Below are positions 55,290 to 64,000 of a stretch of DNA of 64,000 nucleotides, piece after piece; position 1 is the stretch's first letter; each line of letters starts with the position of its first letter. A program made the translations under genes and the position numbers. Under the pieces are notes generated by a model. The model worked only from the letters and a program-made list of their open reading frames with translations. It had not been told where the DNA came from and did not search any database. The DNA is from Lophium mytilinum (Eukaryota; Ascomycota; Dothideomycetes; Mytilinidiales; Mytilinidiaceae): the NCBI GenBank assembly GCA_010093605.1, contig MU004184.1, positions 1,817,897 to 1,881,896 of the forward strand. The letters run 5' to 3'.

Positions 55290-56810
55290 GGATACGTGTG
55301 CGAAGAAAAGGCGTGTGGGGGGATTAGGTGTTTGGTGTTTGGTGCTGGGCAGATTTTAAAGAGCGAAGGGGGCGACTCTGGGCGCAATCGCGACGGGCAT
55401 TTGTGGGCGTTGGTGTCTTCCATTTTCCTTGGGGAGGCTTGAACCTTGATACCCTGTCTACTTTCCTTATATCGAGATGGCCTGATGCTGTATGATTAAT
55501 CGAGGAGGGAAGAAGAGATTCGGGCGGCTACGGTAGTGATAAAGCTTAAGTCGGCTGGTATAGCACGACGGCGTCAGACAGAGCGTTAATCGGGCCCCGT
55601 GGTGTTGCAGGTTGTCGTGAGATTTGTCTCGTGCTGAAACTGTGATGGACACGACATGGTTATGTGAGAATTTCTGACAGCCTCGGATGAAGTGCGCGTT
55701 TACATACGCAGGCTTCGACAGCAGCAAGGGTTTTTATGTAGGGTCGGGATGTGACAGCTCCCGGGTTGTAACCGCTAATTAACCTTACCTTCTCTTGCAA
55801 AACCTGGGAAACACCTGTTCACAGCGATGGAGCGCACTCCGAGCATGAACCCGGCGTCCTGTACGAGGTCTGCAGCCTTAAGCTGGGAGCATCCTGGTGG
55901 GGTCAAGCTTTTTTGCTCACGGACGAGCGCCGAGACAGTGCGCTACGCGAAACACACGACGCTTAACGACAGCGCGCAGCCTGGCTTGTTCGGGCAGGCC
56001 TTCCTGCTAGCTGGCATTGTGCTCCTTGTGCGCGTTCAATGCGGCACGGCTTGGTCGGCTGGGTGCTTGTTTTGCAAAAGCTGCGGCATGGGTGTTTGTG
56101 CATTGGAGCGGAAGGCGGGCAGATACAGATCGACTGGCGCCAGCACACGTTGAGTTCGAGAGTGTGGAGAAGAATAGATCGTCTTGCCAGTCGGGTTGCT
56201 GGATGCCGTGAGCGATGACGTTCAGGGTCTCACGTTGACAGGCCCCTCAGGCCCCTCAAGGCCGTCGGACCCCTTCTTGGGCCCTTTGGTTGGAGCTTCT
56301 AATGGGGCAGCGTGGGCTTGGCAGATGTCGTCGCAGTCTGAAACAACAACTTGTCTCGAAGCGTCGCCCCAGATGCCAATCCCCTCATGGGTGACGCTGG
56401 GGGGACCGACTGCCCTCGCACGCTCCTCCGCTTCATTCCGCTCGACGAGGCCTAGCTACAACCTTTTCTTCCAAGCTGTCATCCTTCGTCTACACCGCCG
56501 CGGGTCAGGCTCGTTTTGATATTGACCTCCTGCTCTGCTGCAACTCTCCCGTGCCCAATCCTCTGACCGCATTCCCAGCCCAGGCGGCCGGACGATGCAA
56601 TTTCACACATACGGCTCGTTAACCTCGTTCCCTAATTGCCTGCTCTTTCCGTTTGTTGGCCCGAAACACTGTCTCTCTCTCACCGCGCGTGCCTTTACTT
56701 CGCCGAAACCACCCACCTGCAGGCCACGGTGGACATCCAGTTTTCACTCCTTCACCGTTGCTGGCCGGCCCCGCGGTGGCCTCGCACTCGACCTACCTAG
56801 GATTGGGTGA
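55290..56810. other. intergenic; likely long leader of the glycosyltransferase gene
   Basis: GC-rich after 55.8 kb, with frames in several phases but no recognised domain. The last 300 bp are pyrimidine-rich and look like promoter and leader. Confidence 0.4.
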
Positions 56811-56867
56811 ATGTCGAGGTTGAGTCGAGCTGCCTCAATCCCGCCCACCTCACCGCCCTCGACATGA
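56811..56867 (+). other. upstream ORF overlapping the main start (ATGA)
   Basis: An 18-codon uORF starts at an ATG at 56811 (context GTGAATG) and ends with TGA at 56865-56867. The main ATG of the glycosyltransferase is at 56864-56866, so stop and start share the tetranucleotide ATGA. This geometry would allow termination-coupled reinitiation, or leaky scanning past the first ATG. Confidence 0.45.
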
Positions 56868-58752
56868 TTGTAAACAGCGTCAAGAAGATGCACGCACGCC
56901 GAAACCCTGGCCTTGTGGTCTCCTCCACCGCCTTCTCCCAACCATTCTCGCCATCCATGAACTCTGCTTCTTTTCTGTCTCCGCGATTGGCATCCCACCG
57001 CGTCCTCCTGGAAGCAACATCCCCACCACCATCGCCGAGCCTCCCCTCCCTGATACCCCGACATGGCAAGAAACCGTCTTCTGCGAGCCATTCGCGCCTG
57101 GTGAAGCGACTGCTCATTGCCTGCTGCGGTGTCACTATTATCGTTTGGCTCGGAATCCGCCATCTTTACAGCGAGCGACGGACTTGGGCTGACAGATATA
57201 CGAGCGATGGGAGCAATGAATACGAAATGGTCGGCGACAGCTTCCTGCCTAGCGACCCTTCGGCCGTCATAGTCACAGACAAGAAGGAGAACCCCAAGTG
57301 GACTGTCTCCATACCGGAAAGCTACGAGTTTCCTCTGAAGCCTGCACACTATCGAGAGATATGCAAGCAGTCAATGGAATTGTCCCAGCATCTGACTGAA
57401 AATGGGAAGTCCCACACCAAGCGCTCGATGAGCTACTACTCTGAAGACCCTTATTATATGGATGTGCGAGAAGCCCAAGAGCAAGGTCTACTGCCAAAGC
57501 CTAAACCGCATAGAAACCGTGAGATGGATGACGGTCTCACCCCTGGTGAAGAGGACGGAATGATTGTCTGCAAGAGAAGCTTAACATATGCTATGGAGAC
57601 GGTTGATGCTGGGCTGGGGAACACGTTGATGGCTATGTGGATGTCATATGGTCTAGCGATGAAAGAGGGACGAGCGTGGTTCTACGACGATACGAGATGG
57701 TAGGTCTGACTTGCTAACGTTCTCCCCAATCTTAGCCCACCCCCACCCGAGTTTCGTCAGCTAATATAGACAGGCCGTATGGGAAATACTCTACTTACTT
57801 CACCCCGCCTCCAGCAGCCGGGTGTCTGCCACCGCCAAAGTCGGAGATCGTGCCTTGCCCACATAATGCGCGCCACATTGTCGTCTCTCCTGCCCTTATT
57901 ACCCACACTTTCGGCCATGCTTTCAATTACGAGTTCGAAGATGCCCGCAAGATGGAAGTGCAGCGCCAGCACAAGATCTTCGAACTCGCCCGCGTAGGAT
58001 ACGAAGACCTCTTCACCCTCCGCGAAGACGACGCCAGCTACGTCAAGCAACGGGCCCAAAAGCTCTACGAGCCAGTTCGGGAAGCCGGCGGCATGAGCAT
58101 CGGCATGCACGTCCGCCGCGGCGACCGCCACCCTTACGAATTCCAATACTCGAAAGACTACCTCCCCCTCGACCGCTACGTCGACACGGCGCGCGACATC
58201 TTCCTCTCGCGCCTCGGCAACTCGACCAAATCCAAGAAGACCAACGCGAAACTCGCCACCGAAATCGAGGCCCGCCACACCTCCTCCAAGATGGTCCTCG
58301 CCTCCGACGACCCGGACGTGTACCCGGACCCCGAAATGGGCGCCGCGCAGCGCGTGCAAGACCGCATCATCCTGGCCTCGAAGACGACGCTGGAGAAGAC
58401 GGCGCCGAAGACGAACCCCTACATCGACGAGATCTCCGGGTGGGAGGGCGGCTTCTTCAAAGACGTCTTCTGGTCGCTAGGCCAGCCGCGCACCAACGCC
58501 AACGACGCTGCGTCGGCCGGCCACGAGGTCACGCAGGAAGGGTCGAGGCAAGCGATGGAGCTTCGTGAGTTGGTCGGGCGCGCTTATCTCATGGACCTTG
58601 CTGTGCTGGCGCAAGCTGACGCTGTCGTCTGTACCGTCAGTAGTCTGGGCTGTCGGCTCATGGCGGTTATGATGGGCTGGGAGAGCGCGATTGAGCAGGG
58701 GAATTGGAAGAATGTGGATGGCATGTTTGAGTGGCGGGGGATTATGTGGTGA
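56864..58752 (+). CDS. type II membrane glycosyltransferase, GT23/fucosyltransferase-like
   Basis: Two exons (56864-57699, 57774-58752) give 604 aa. A cytosolic N terminus is followed by one signal anchor (KRLLIACCGVTIIVWLGIRHLY). The lumenal part has CKRSLTYAMETVDAGLGNTL, the nucleotide-sugar motif MHVRRGDRHPYEF and the C-terminal DLAVLAQADAVVCTVSSLGCRL. HxRRGD and the VCTxSS segment are typical of the fucosyltransferase-like GT-B superfamily (GT23, O-FucT). A Golgi enzyme is likely; the donor and acceptor are not visible. In-frame ATGs at 56864 and 56888 are both possible starts; the frame is open further upstream but without ATG. Confidence 0.75.
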
Positions 58753-59301
58753 TCTGACTGACCCCGAGGAGAAAGAAGAGTGTGCGGAGTGGTGATGTTT
58801 TTGAGTAATAGCATTGGAGCGTTTTTGAGAGTTGTTATACCCCCATACCCATGTTTCTGCATTTGGAAGCGGGTTTTCTTGTCATTCGTTTTGATAGTCT
58901 GTTTGGATCCTGCCTGCATGGTGAGAGCGGTTTCTTACAAGCGAGCATGAGCGAGCATCAGTTGATTAGGCATTTTGATCGAGGATACAGTTTTGAGCTG
59001 GTCGAGCTTGGCATCACTTTCTTTTGTCCGGTATCAGGCATTCTGGCGTTGAGGGCGTGCGAGCGAAGCACGAGCAGCATTGGAGGCGTACACATATACT
59101 CACCCGTAAGGGGGGAGTTGATTCGGCATTAAAAGGAGCTAGCTGAACCACCGCAGATGTGGTGGTTGTAGACATCCAAATCGATTCAGAATTCTAGGAA
59201 ATGGAAGATGTTCTATAAGAATGCGGTATCTACACGTGCTTATGTACCCGCTACTCCATTTACCCAAAGCATACCCATAGGTACTACTCCCCCTCTCTCA
59301 C
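58753..59301. other. intergenic between convergent genes
   Basis: No gene seen; 3' flanks of the glycosyltransferase and the M28 peptidase. Confidence 0.5.
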
Positions 59302-60889
59302 CTACATAACCAACTTCGACCCATGATACAACGGCGTCTCCGCAACCCTCCCCGCCTCCACCCCCACCCTCCTCTCCGGAAACCCCTCAAACGACACCGC
59401 ATAGGTCGCGACCGAATGCGCCACCAGCCTCGCATTCACCTCCCACGCCTCCAAATCACAATTGCTGACCCCATCGCACAACTGATGATAACACGGATCA
59501 AACCACTCCCCCTCCCTCCCCCCAAACATCTCCGCCTCCTTGCGCGTCTTCACCCCCTCCGCCCCCGTCGCGATCCCCCCGCCAGGGATCCCATGCCGAA
59601 TAAACCCATCGTAATCACTGCGCCCATCAAACGCAATGAACGTATAATTCAGCCCCTCCTTCTTATACCAGTCCACATACAGATCGCGCAGCTCCTCCGA
59701 ACCGACCGGGTTCAGCGCATTCGTCGCGTTGTACACCTGATACGCGTAGTTCGGGCTCGCGAGCATGTCGTAGTCCATAAACAACCGAATCTTCTTATTC
59801 TCGGCAGCCGAGAGCTGCGAGACGTAGTAATCGCTCCCCAACAACCCCTCCTCCTCGCCCGCCCACCACGCAAAGCGCACACAGTTCCGCACCTCATACT
59901 TAGTCAACTGGGTAGCGATCTCGAGCAGCGTCAGCGAGCCGCTGCCGTCGTCGTTGATGCCCGGGCCCTCGGCGACGCTGTCGCTGTGCCCGCCCAGCAT
60001 CACGCAGTTGGATGCGTCGCCGGCGGTAGTTTGCGCGATGATGTTGGTTGTGCCGATGCTCTCGACGATGGCGTCGATGTACGCTGACGACTCGATGATG
60101 GTGCCGTTCTTCAGAGCGGCGATGTAGGGCGCGGCGTCCGCTTTCGAGATGCCGAACGTCGCGACGTGGTGCGGCGAGGGCGTGCCCAGCGTCCCGGACA
60201 AGCTGCCGTCGGCGGTGTTGTACACGACGGCGGCGAGGGCGCCGGCTTTGCCTGCGTTTTCGCTCTTCGTGCCGAAGGGGCAGGTGCCGCGCTGGATGAG
60301 GGCGATGGCGCCTGTCGTGTTGGAGGGGTAGTCGGAGGCGGCGCAGCCGTCGTTGGCGACGAGGACGAGCGGGCCGAAGACGGGTTCTTTGTCGGTGGTG
60401 GGCGGCGTGAGGCTCATGGCCTGGGTGGAGTTGGGGGAGGCATCGCCGAGCACGAGGCGGTATTCGAAGGTGTTGCCGACGACGGCGGGGAAGGTTTGGT
60501 TCGTGATGGTGTAGTAGTCGCCGAGGGAGGCGAGGGTCGAGTAGATGTAGTCGAGGGTTGCGAGATGGCCTGAGGGGGTGGGTTAGTCGAGGGGTGAGTG
60601 ATGGGTAGAGTTGGGATGGGATGCAAGGGAGGTGGAGCAAACCTTTTGAGCCTATCACGCGCGTGGGGTGGTTGTACTCGTCTATTCCGAGCTCGGCGAT
60701 CTTGAACAGCTCTTTGGCACGTTTCAGGAGGGCTTTGGAGCTGATGTCGGCCTGGATGGCTTCAGAGCTGACGAGGGGTTTCTTGGTGGTGACGGCATTC
60801 TGGGGGTTTAGAGACTCGAGGAAGGGGATTTGGAGGGCAGAGGCAGTAGCACACAACAGGAACACGGCATTAGAAAAGGTTTGACGCAT
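59302..60889 (-). CDS. M28 family aminopeptidase (secreted/vacuolar, PA domain)
   Basis: Two exons (60643-60889, 59302-60569; intron 73 nt) give 504 aa. A signal peptide (MRQTFSNAVFLLCATASA) is followed by a propeptide-like region. The inserted PA domain includes DYPSNTTGAIALIQRGTCPF and ENAGKAGALAAVVYN. Zinc ligands lie in GGHSDSV, GINDDGSG and GEEEGLLGSDYY. The C-terminal HGIPGGG and the His after DPCYHQLCD complete the M28 set. It resembles yeast vacuolar aminopeptidase Y and secreted fungal leucine aminopeptidases. Several N-glycosylation sites are present. The frame begins ten residues earlier at 60919, but the signal peptide fits the ATG at 60889. Confidence 0.9.
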
Positions 60890-61105
60890 AGCTATATGGC
60901 GATAGAGGATGGCCTCCAAGTCTCTTGTGTGTTGATGTTGAGCTCCGGCTGTGACAACATCAGAGCTCTATTGCAGATCCGCGATTCATGCAGCAGCAAA
61001 GGCTTGTCCCTTTCCAGCTCACCCGGCTTGGCGGTTTGAGCCAATCAAAAGCACCTAGGTATATACACGCTTCAGAACCGTGGAACGTAGCGGGACCTTG
61101 GAAGC

Positions 61106-62511
61106 CTATGCAGACTTCACAGGACGTGGAGGACCAAGTCCAAACACATCCGCACCCCGTTGATGGTTCCAGATACCGTTCGCCACCATTGCAGAGGACC
61201 ACGCCGAATTCAGACCAAACCAGAGTATCACCCACACGTAGCCGAGCACTCTCCAAACCAGATGGTCACGAGCTCCCAGCTTCCGTCCCAGAACAACAAA
61301 ATGGTCTTCAATCATGATTGCGAGAGCCTGGCCTAGGAAGAAGGTGAACTCGCCGCCGGTCTGTAGCGATCCATGCCATCCTATGGATCCTATTGCGTGG
61401 ATGATCGCACTGACGCCGAAACCGACAAATAGCTGAACGTATTTAGAGGCGAAAGCCCCTTTCTTGAGGCCAAGGGCGTCTCGAGCAGTGAAGAGCCCCA
61501 TCGTTGCGCAAACACGGCGCATACTTTGATGCCAAGTCACCCTGTCGACTTACGTAAGCCGCTTCACCAGGAAAGCTATCGAGAGAGAGAGAGAGAGAGG
61601 GAGACTCACGACCAAGCTTTACGCAACGTATACATCTCACGCAGATCTCCAAAAAGGGATGGACATTCGCTTGGTCTAGCCAAGTGCAGGGACACAAATA
61701 CAACTGCATTAACACAGTTTATGAACTCCAAAGTGTAATACGTGATTAGAATGTGCGTCCTTTCAGCAAGTTAGCACTCTTGTCAGTAGTCGAGTTTGGA
61801 ATTCAGTTACCAGCTAAGCAAGAACTTCTTCTGATAAGAAACAGTGTCCTGAAAACCAACAGGGACGAAGCCTTCTACATCACGGAAGCTGCCCCATTGC
61901 GTTGAGGCAGTCCATGAGGAAAGAGTGTCCTCAATTAGAAAACAGAGAGCACCCCAGACGAGCATTCGTAGCACGAACTTCCTAGACGACATGAGAATCG
62001 CTCCCACAAGGCAGCTTAGATGACTCACCACCTCGAATAGTTGGCTGGGACAGTAGCAGGAACATTCTTGACTTGGTACTGTTCCCCTCGTCAGCATCGG
62101 CTTCAACGCGGCATGACGAGCTAAGCTTACACTCCAGCCGATACCACGCAGGTTGATGAAGGTGAGAAACGACCACCAGATCCTCTCGAAGAATCCCTCT
62201 GGCGCAGCCGGAGTCGCAGCTTCCGAGTCGGCGTCAGAGTCCGTACGCTTGTGCCATCCCTCCTTGTCCGGATTTGCGAGCACGATGCGGTCGATGTACG
62301 TGAAGAAAAGCAGACCGATGAGACAGCCCAGAGAGAATTGATCCCCGAAAAAGGTCTTCTCTTCTAGCAGAACGAATTGCCAAAGCAGGATACCGAGCAA
62401 AGGGAGCGTTGTTGCCGTCCGAACGAGGCTAGGCCGAAATGCCAATGAACCGACCACGACTAGGAAGAAAAGCTTCACGCAATGCTGCTGAAGGAAAGCT
62501 GAGGACTCCAT
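61106..62511 (-). CDS. wax synthase-like membrane-bound acyltransferase (2)
   Basis: Five exons (62131-62511, 62029-62078, 61811-61981, 61610-61759, 61106-61541), all junctions in frame, give 395 aa. About eight transmembrane segments. Family marks are INLRGIGWSYQVKNVP, the PSLFGDLREMYTLRKAWS and VTWHQSMRR pair around an intron, and the probable catalytic His in SAIIHAIG. The layout parallels the protein at 19486-20816 but sequence similarity outside the motifs is low. The fourth intron (61542-61609) contains a GA/CT dinucleotide run. Its substrate could be a fatty acyl acceptor or a terpenoid. Divergent from the M28 gene. Confidence 0.8.
61581..61605. repeat. GA dinucleotide microsatellite in an intron
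   Basis: About ten GA units, slightly interrupted, within the fourth intron of the acyltransferase gene. On the coding strand it is a CT-rich tract just after the donor. Confidence 0.8.
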
Positions 62512-63467
62512 GGTCCGACAATGAAAACGAAAGAGTGAGGGTGTGTGCTGTCGTCGGTGGTGGGAAGGAGCATGTTCTTAAACACCACCACAGTTTACTA
62601 GCGTGCCTGCCAATCGCTCAGGGATATCATTCGGATACTCCAGCCAGTGAGACGCATCGTTCGGGCCGCTATCTTGAGCATAGGGACTTCGGCGAATCAT
62701 CTCACCACCATTACGCTGAATTGTGGGCCGGTCGGCGCCCGGTAGCCGACCTTAAGGCCTGTTTACCTGGTTAGGTCTAGTGATGCGGATACAGCAAGAG
62801 CTACTCCGTACTGGCATTGATTTACCGTGCCCTAGTCGATTTGCGTTCTCCCAATGAGAGGTCGCGCAGTACGGTCATCAGGGACGTCGTTTATGTCCGG
62901 TTGCTAGTGAGGTGGAAGCCAAGAAAGAAGCCCGTTCTAGTTTTCGTTCGTGGTGCCTAAGCCGAAAAAATCGCCTGTCTCTCGCAGTTTAAAGGTCGCA
63001 AGCACGCAAATTCATCCAATTGGTTGTAGGCTACAAGAAGCTTTACACATCCTGGAGGTTACAGCGCATACGCATCGACCTTGTGACTAACATGGTTTTT
63101 TACGGTTCATAAACAGGAATAACGAGAGCTACCGTTAAACGGCGGGTTCCTGCGCGATTCATTGACTTCGACATATCTTTCCTTTCCGGAAATTCGCCTT
63201 CTTTACAGGGAATCTGTCCACTAACAAATACGAAACTTACTCATACATATAGTGTAAAGGGAAGAGTGGGGAATCTTAGTGGCCATGACACCCGTACATA
63301 GCAAAACAAAAGAAACGCGAGAGGTGGCAGTACTCTTTGTGCACTGATTTCGACCGCATGAATACAACGACGTGGAAGTTTATTTACATCATAAGCTCCG
63401 ACTAAGAGTGTACTCCATATCCAAAACCCGGAAACGCCCGTAAATTCCTCTTGGCAAACAAGCGGTT
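62512..63467. other. intergenic, no gene seen
   Basis: No supported gene. The left part is the promoter of the acyltransferase, the right part the 3' flank of the gene at the edge. Confidence 0.4.
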
Positions 63468-64000
63468 TCAAAAGCCAGGGAAGGCATTGCGCGCGAAGTC
63501 CTGGTCCAGTGCCGTCGTACTTAGATTCGGTAGCATTTGGTTCGTGGCATCGCTCATAAATCCTATCCAGTCCTGGTCGATATCCATTGATGTCGGCATG
63601 TTCTGCCACGAGAAGTTATTGGCTAGAGGAGCGAAGTTGGCCATTCCATCCTCGTTTAGCGCAGAGTCGAAACCGGAGCTGCCTGCGTAGACGCCGTCGT
63701 ACGTCATGAAAGGATCTTGTATTTGGTTCAAGGTGTTGTCAGACATTCCAACGGAAGGCATACCATGAGGGAACGGATTGGCGTCGGTGGACGAAGAGGG
63801 CGTTAACTGGGTTATCGATGGCGATGTTGCAGACGAAGTTGTTGATTTTCCTTTCCTGGGAGGCTTCGGAGGCATCACTGTCTTGTCTCCACGCCGGATC
63901 GAGATGGTGCCAAAGTATGGGATCACAAATGCAGGCCCCTCTTCGGCTCCATAGGGGCAGTCTTCGTCGTCTGGTGGGCAATGTCCTGGTTTGGCGTCGC
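63468..64000 (-). CDS. C-terminal part of an unidentified protein (cut by window edge)
   Basis: The minus-strand frame is open from the right edge to the stop at 63468, with no start inside the window needed. The visible part begins with CPPDDEDCPYGAEEGP and IPYFGTISIRRGDKTVMPPK, followed by a basic PPRKGK stretch. A Ser/Thr-rich segment and a polar, acidic C terminus rich in Asn, Met and Asp follow (MDIDQDWIGF, TTALDQDFARNAFPGF). That composition is usual for nuclear regulators with an acidic activation-type tail, but I recognise no domain. Confidence 0.5.
   Translation of the reverse strand, partial: DAKPGHCPPDDEDCPYGAEEGPAFVIPYFGTISIRRGDKTVMPPKPPRKGKSTTSSATSPSITQLTPSSSTDANPFPHGMPSVGMSDNTLNQIQDPFMTYDGVYAGSSGFDSALNEDGMANFAPLANNFSWQNMPTSMDIDQDWIGFMSDATNQMLPNLSTTALDQDFARNAFPGF

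Noticed and set aside
59323-60087. A 254-codon plus-strand gene
   Set aside because: Antisense shadow of the M28 peptidase; Pro/Arg/Leu-rich and without features.
59900-60919. A 339-codon minus-strand gene overlapping the M28 peptidase
   Set aside because: Its first part is the true exon 1 read on through the intron; the rest is a wrong frame with Arg/Pro/His-rich composition.
1-64000. CRISPR array or prokaryotic operon
   Set aside because: No regular spacer-repeat structure; introns throughout show a eukaryotic genome.

Overview
The window looks like nuclear DNA of a filamentous ascomycete (Pezizomycotina). Nearly every gene is split by short introns (about 44-80 nt, GT...AG, often with a CTAAC/CTGAC branch site). 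The gene content is also typical: a Zn2Cys6 regulator, a PTH11-like membrane protein, a fungal LtrA protein, wax-synthase-like acyltransferases, a KipA/Kip2 kinesin, a solo 5S rRNA gene and a patatin-NACHT NLR. The species cannot be named from this sequence. All exon structures were read by eye from splice motifs and reading-frame continuity.

Layout. 0.9-6.6 kb is housekeeping: an SHB17-like phosphatase (-), the proteasome ATPase Rpt4 (+), a NAT9-type acetyltransferase (-) and a 3-beta-HSD/epimerase-type dehydrogenase (+). 6.6-13.5 kb is gene-poor: a Shr3 permease chaperone (-), then decayed repeats whose copies differ largely by C/T and G/A transitions, a pseudogene relic, and a 5S rRNA gene facing a truncated 5S copy. 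13.5-18.7 kb holds LtrA and PTH11-like membrane proteins. 19.5-26 kb holds a wax-synthase-like acyltransferase, a 14-TM-type MFS exporter and a ten-exon cytochrome P450. These look like tailoring and export genes of a small metabolite locus with no visible core synthase. 26-31 kb has a lipocalin-like protein, a Mid2/WSC-like surface protein and a small membrane protein.

32.9-40.0 kb is the most striking locus. One gene of about 2,246 codons encodes patatin phospholipase, an uncharacterised middle region, a NACHT NTPase, and then a complete VIP1/PPIP5K-like module (ATP-grasp inositol-pyrophosphate kinase plus histidine-acid-phosphatase-like domain). The NACHT-to-PPIP5K join lies inside one uninterrupted 4.8-kb exon, so it is not a gene-prediction artefact. 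The patatin motifs and both Walker motifs are intact. The metal-ligand positions of the kinase and the catalytic signature of the phosphatase are substituted. This suggests a fungal NLR carrying a catalytically dead signalling enzyme as an integrated sensor or decoy.

40.3-44.7 kb has a truncated ferric-reductase-like membrane protein, an SDR and a Zn2Cys6 regulator. 45.2-49.1 kb has UTP13 convergent with a COMT-like methyltransferase. 49.1-52.3 kb shows no supported gene. 52.3-62.5 kb has a kinesin, a GT23-like glycosyltransferase preceded by a uORF with an ATGA overlap, a secreted or vacuolar M28 aminopeptidase and a second wax-synthase-like acyltransferase. A gene on the minus strand runs off the right edge.
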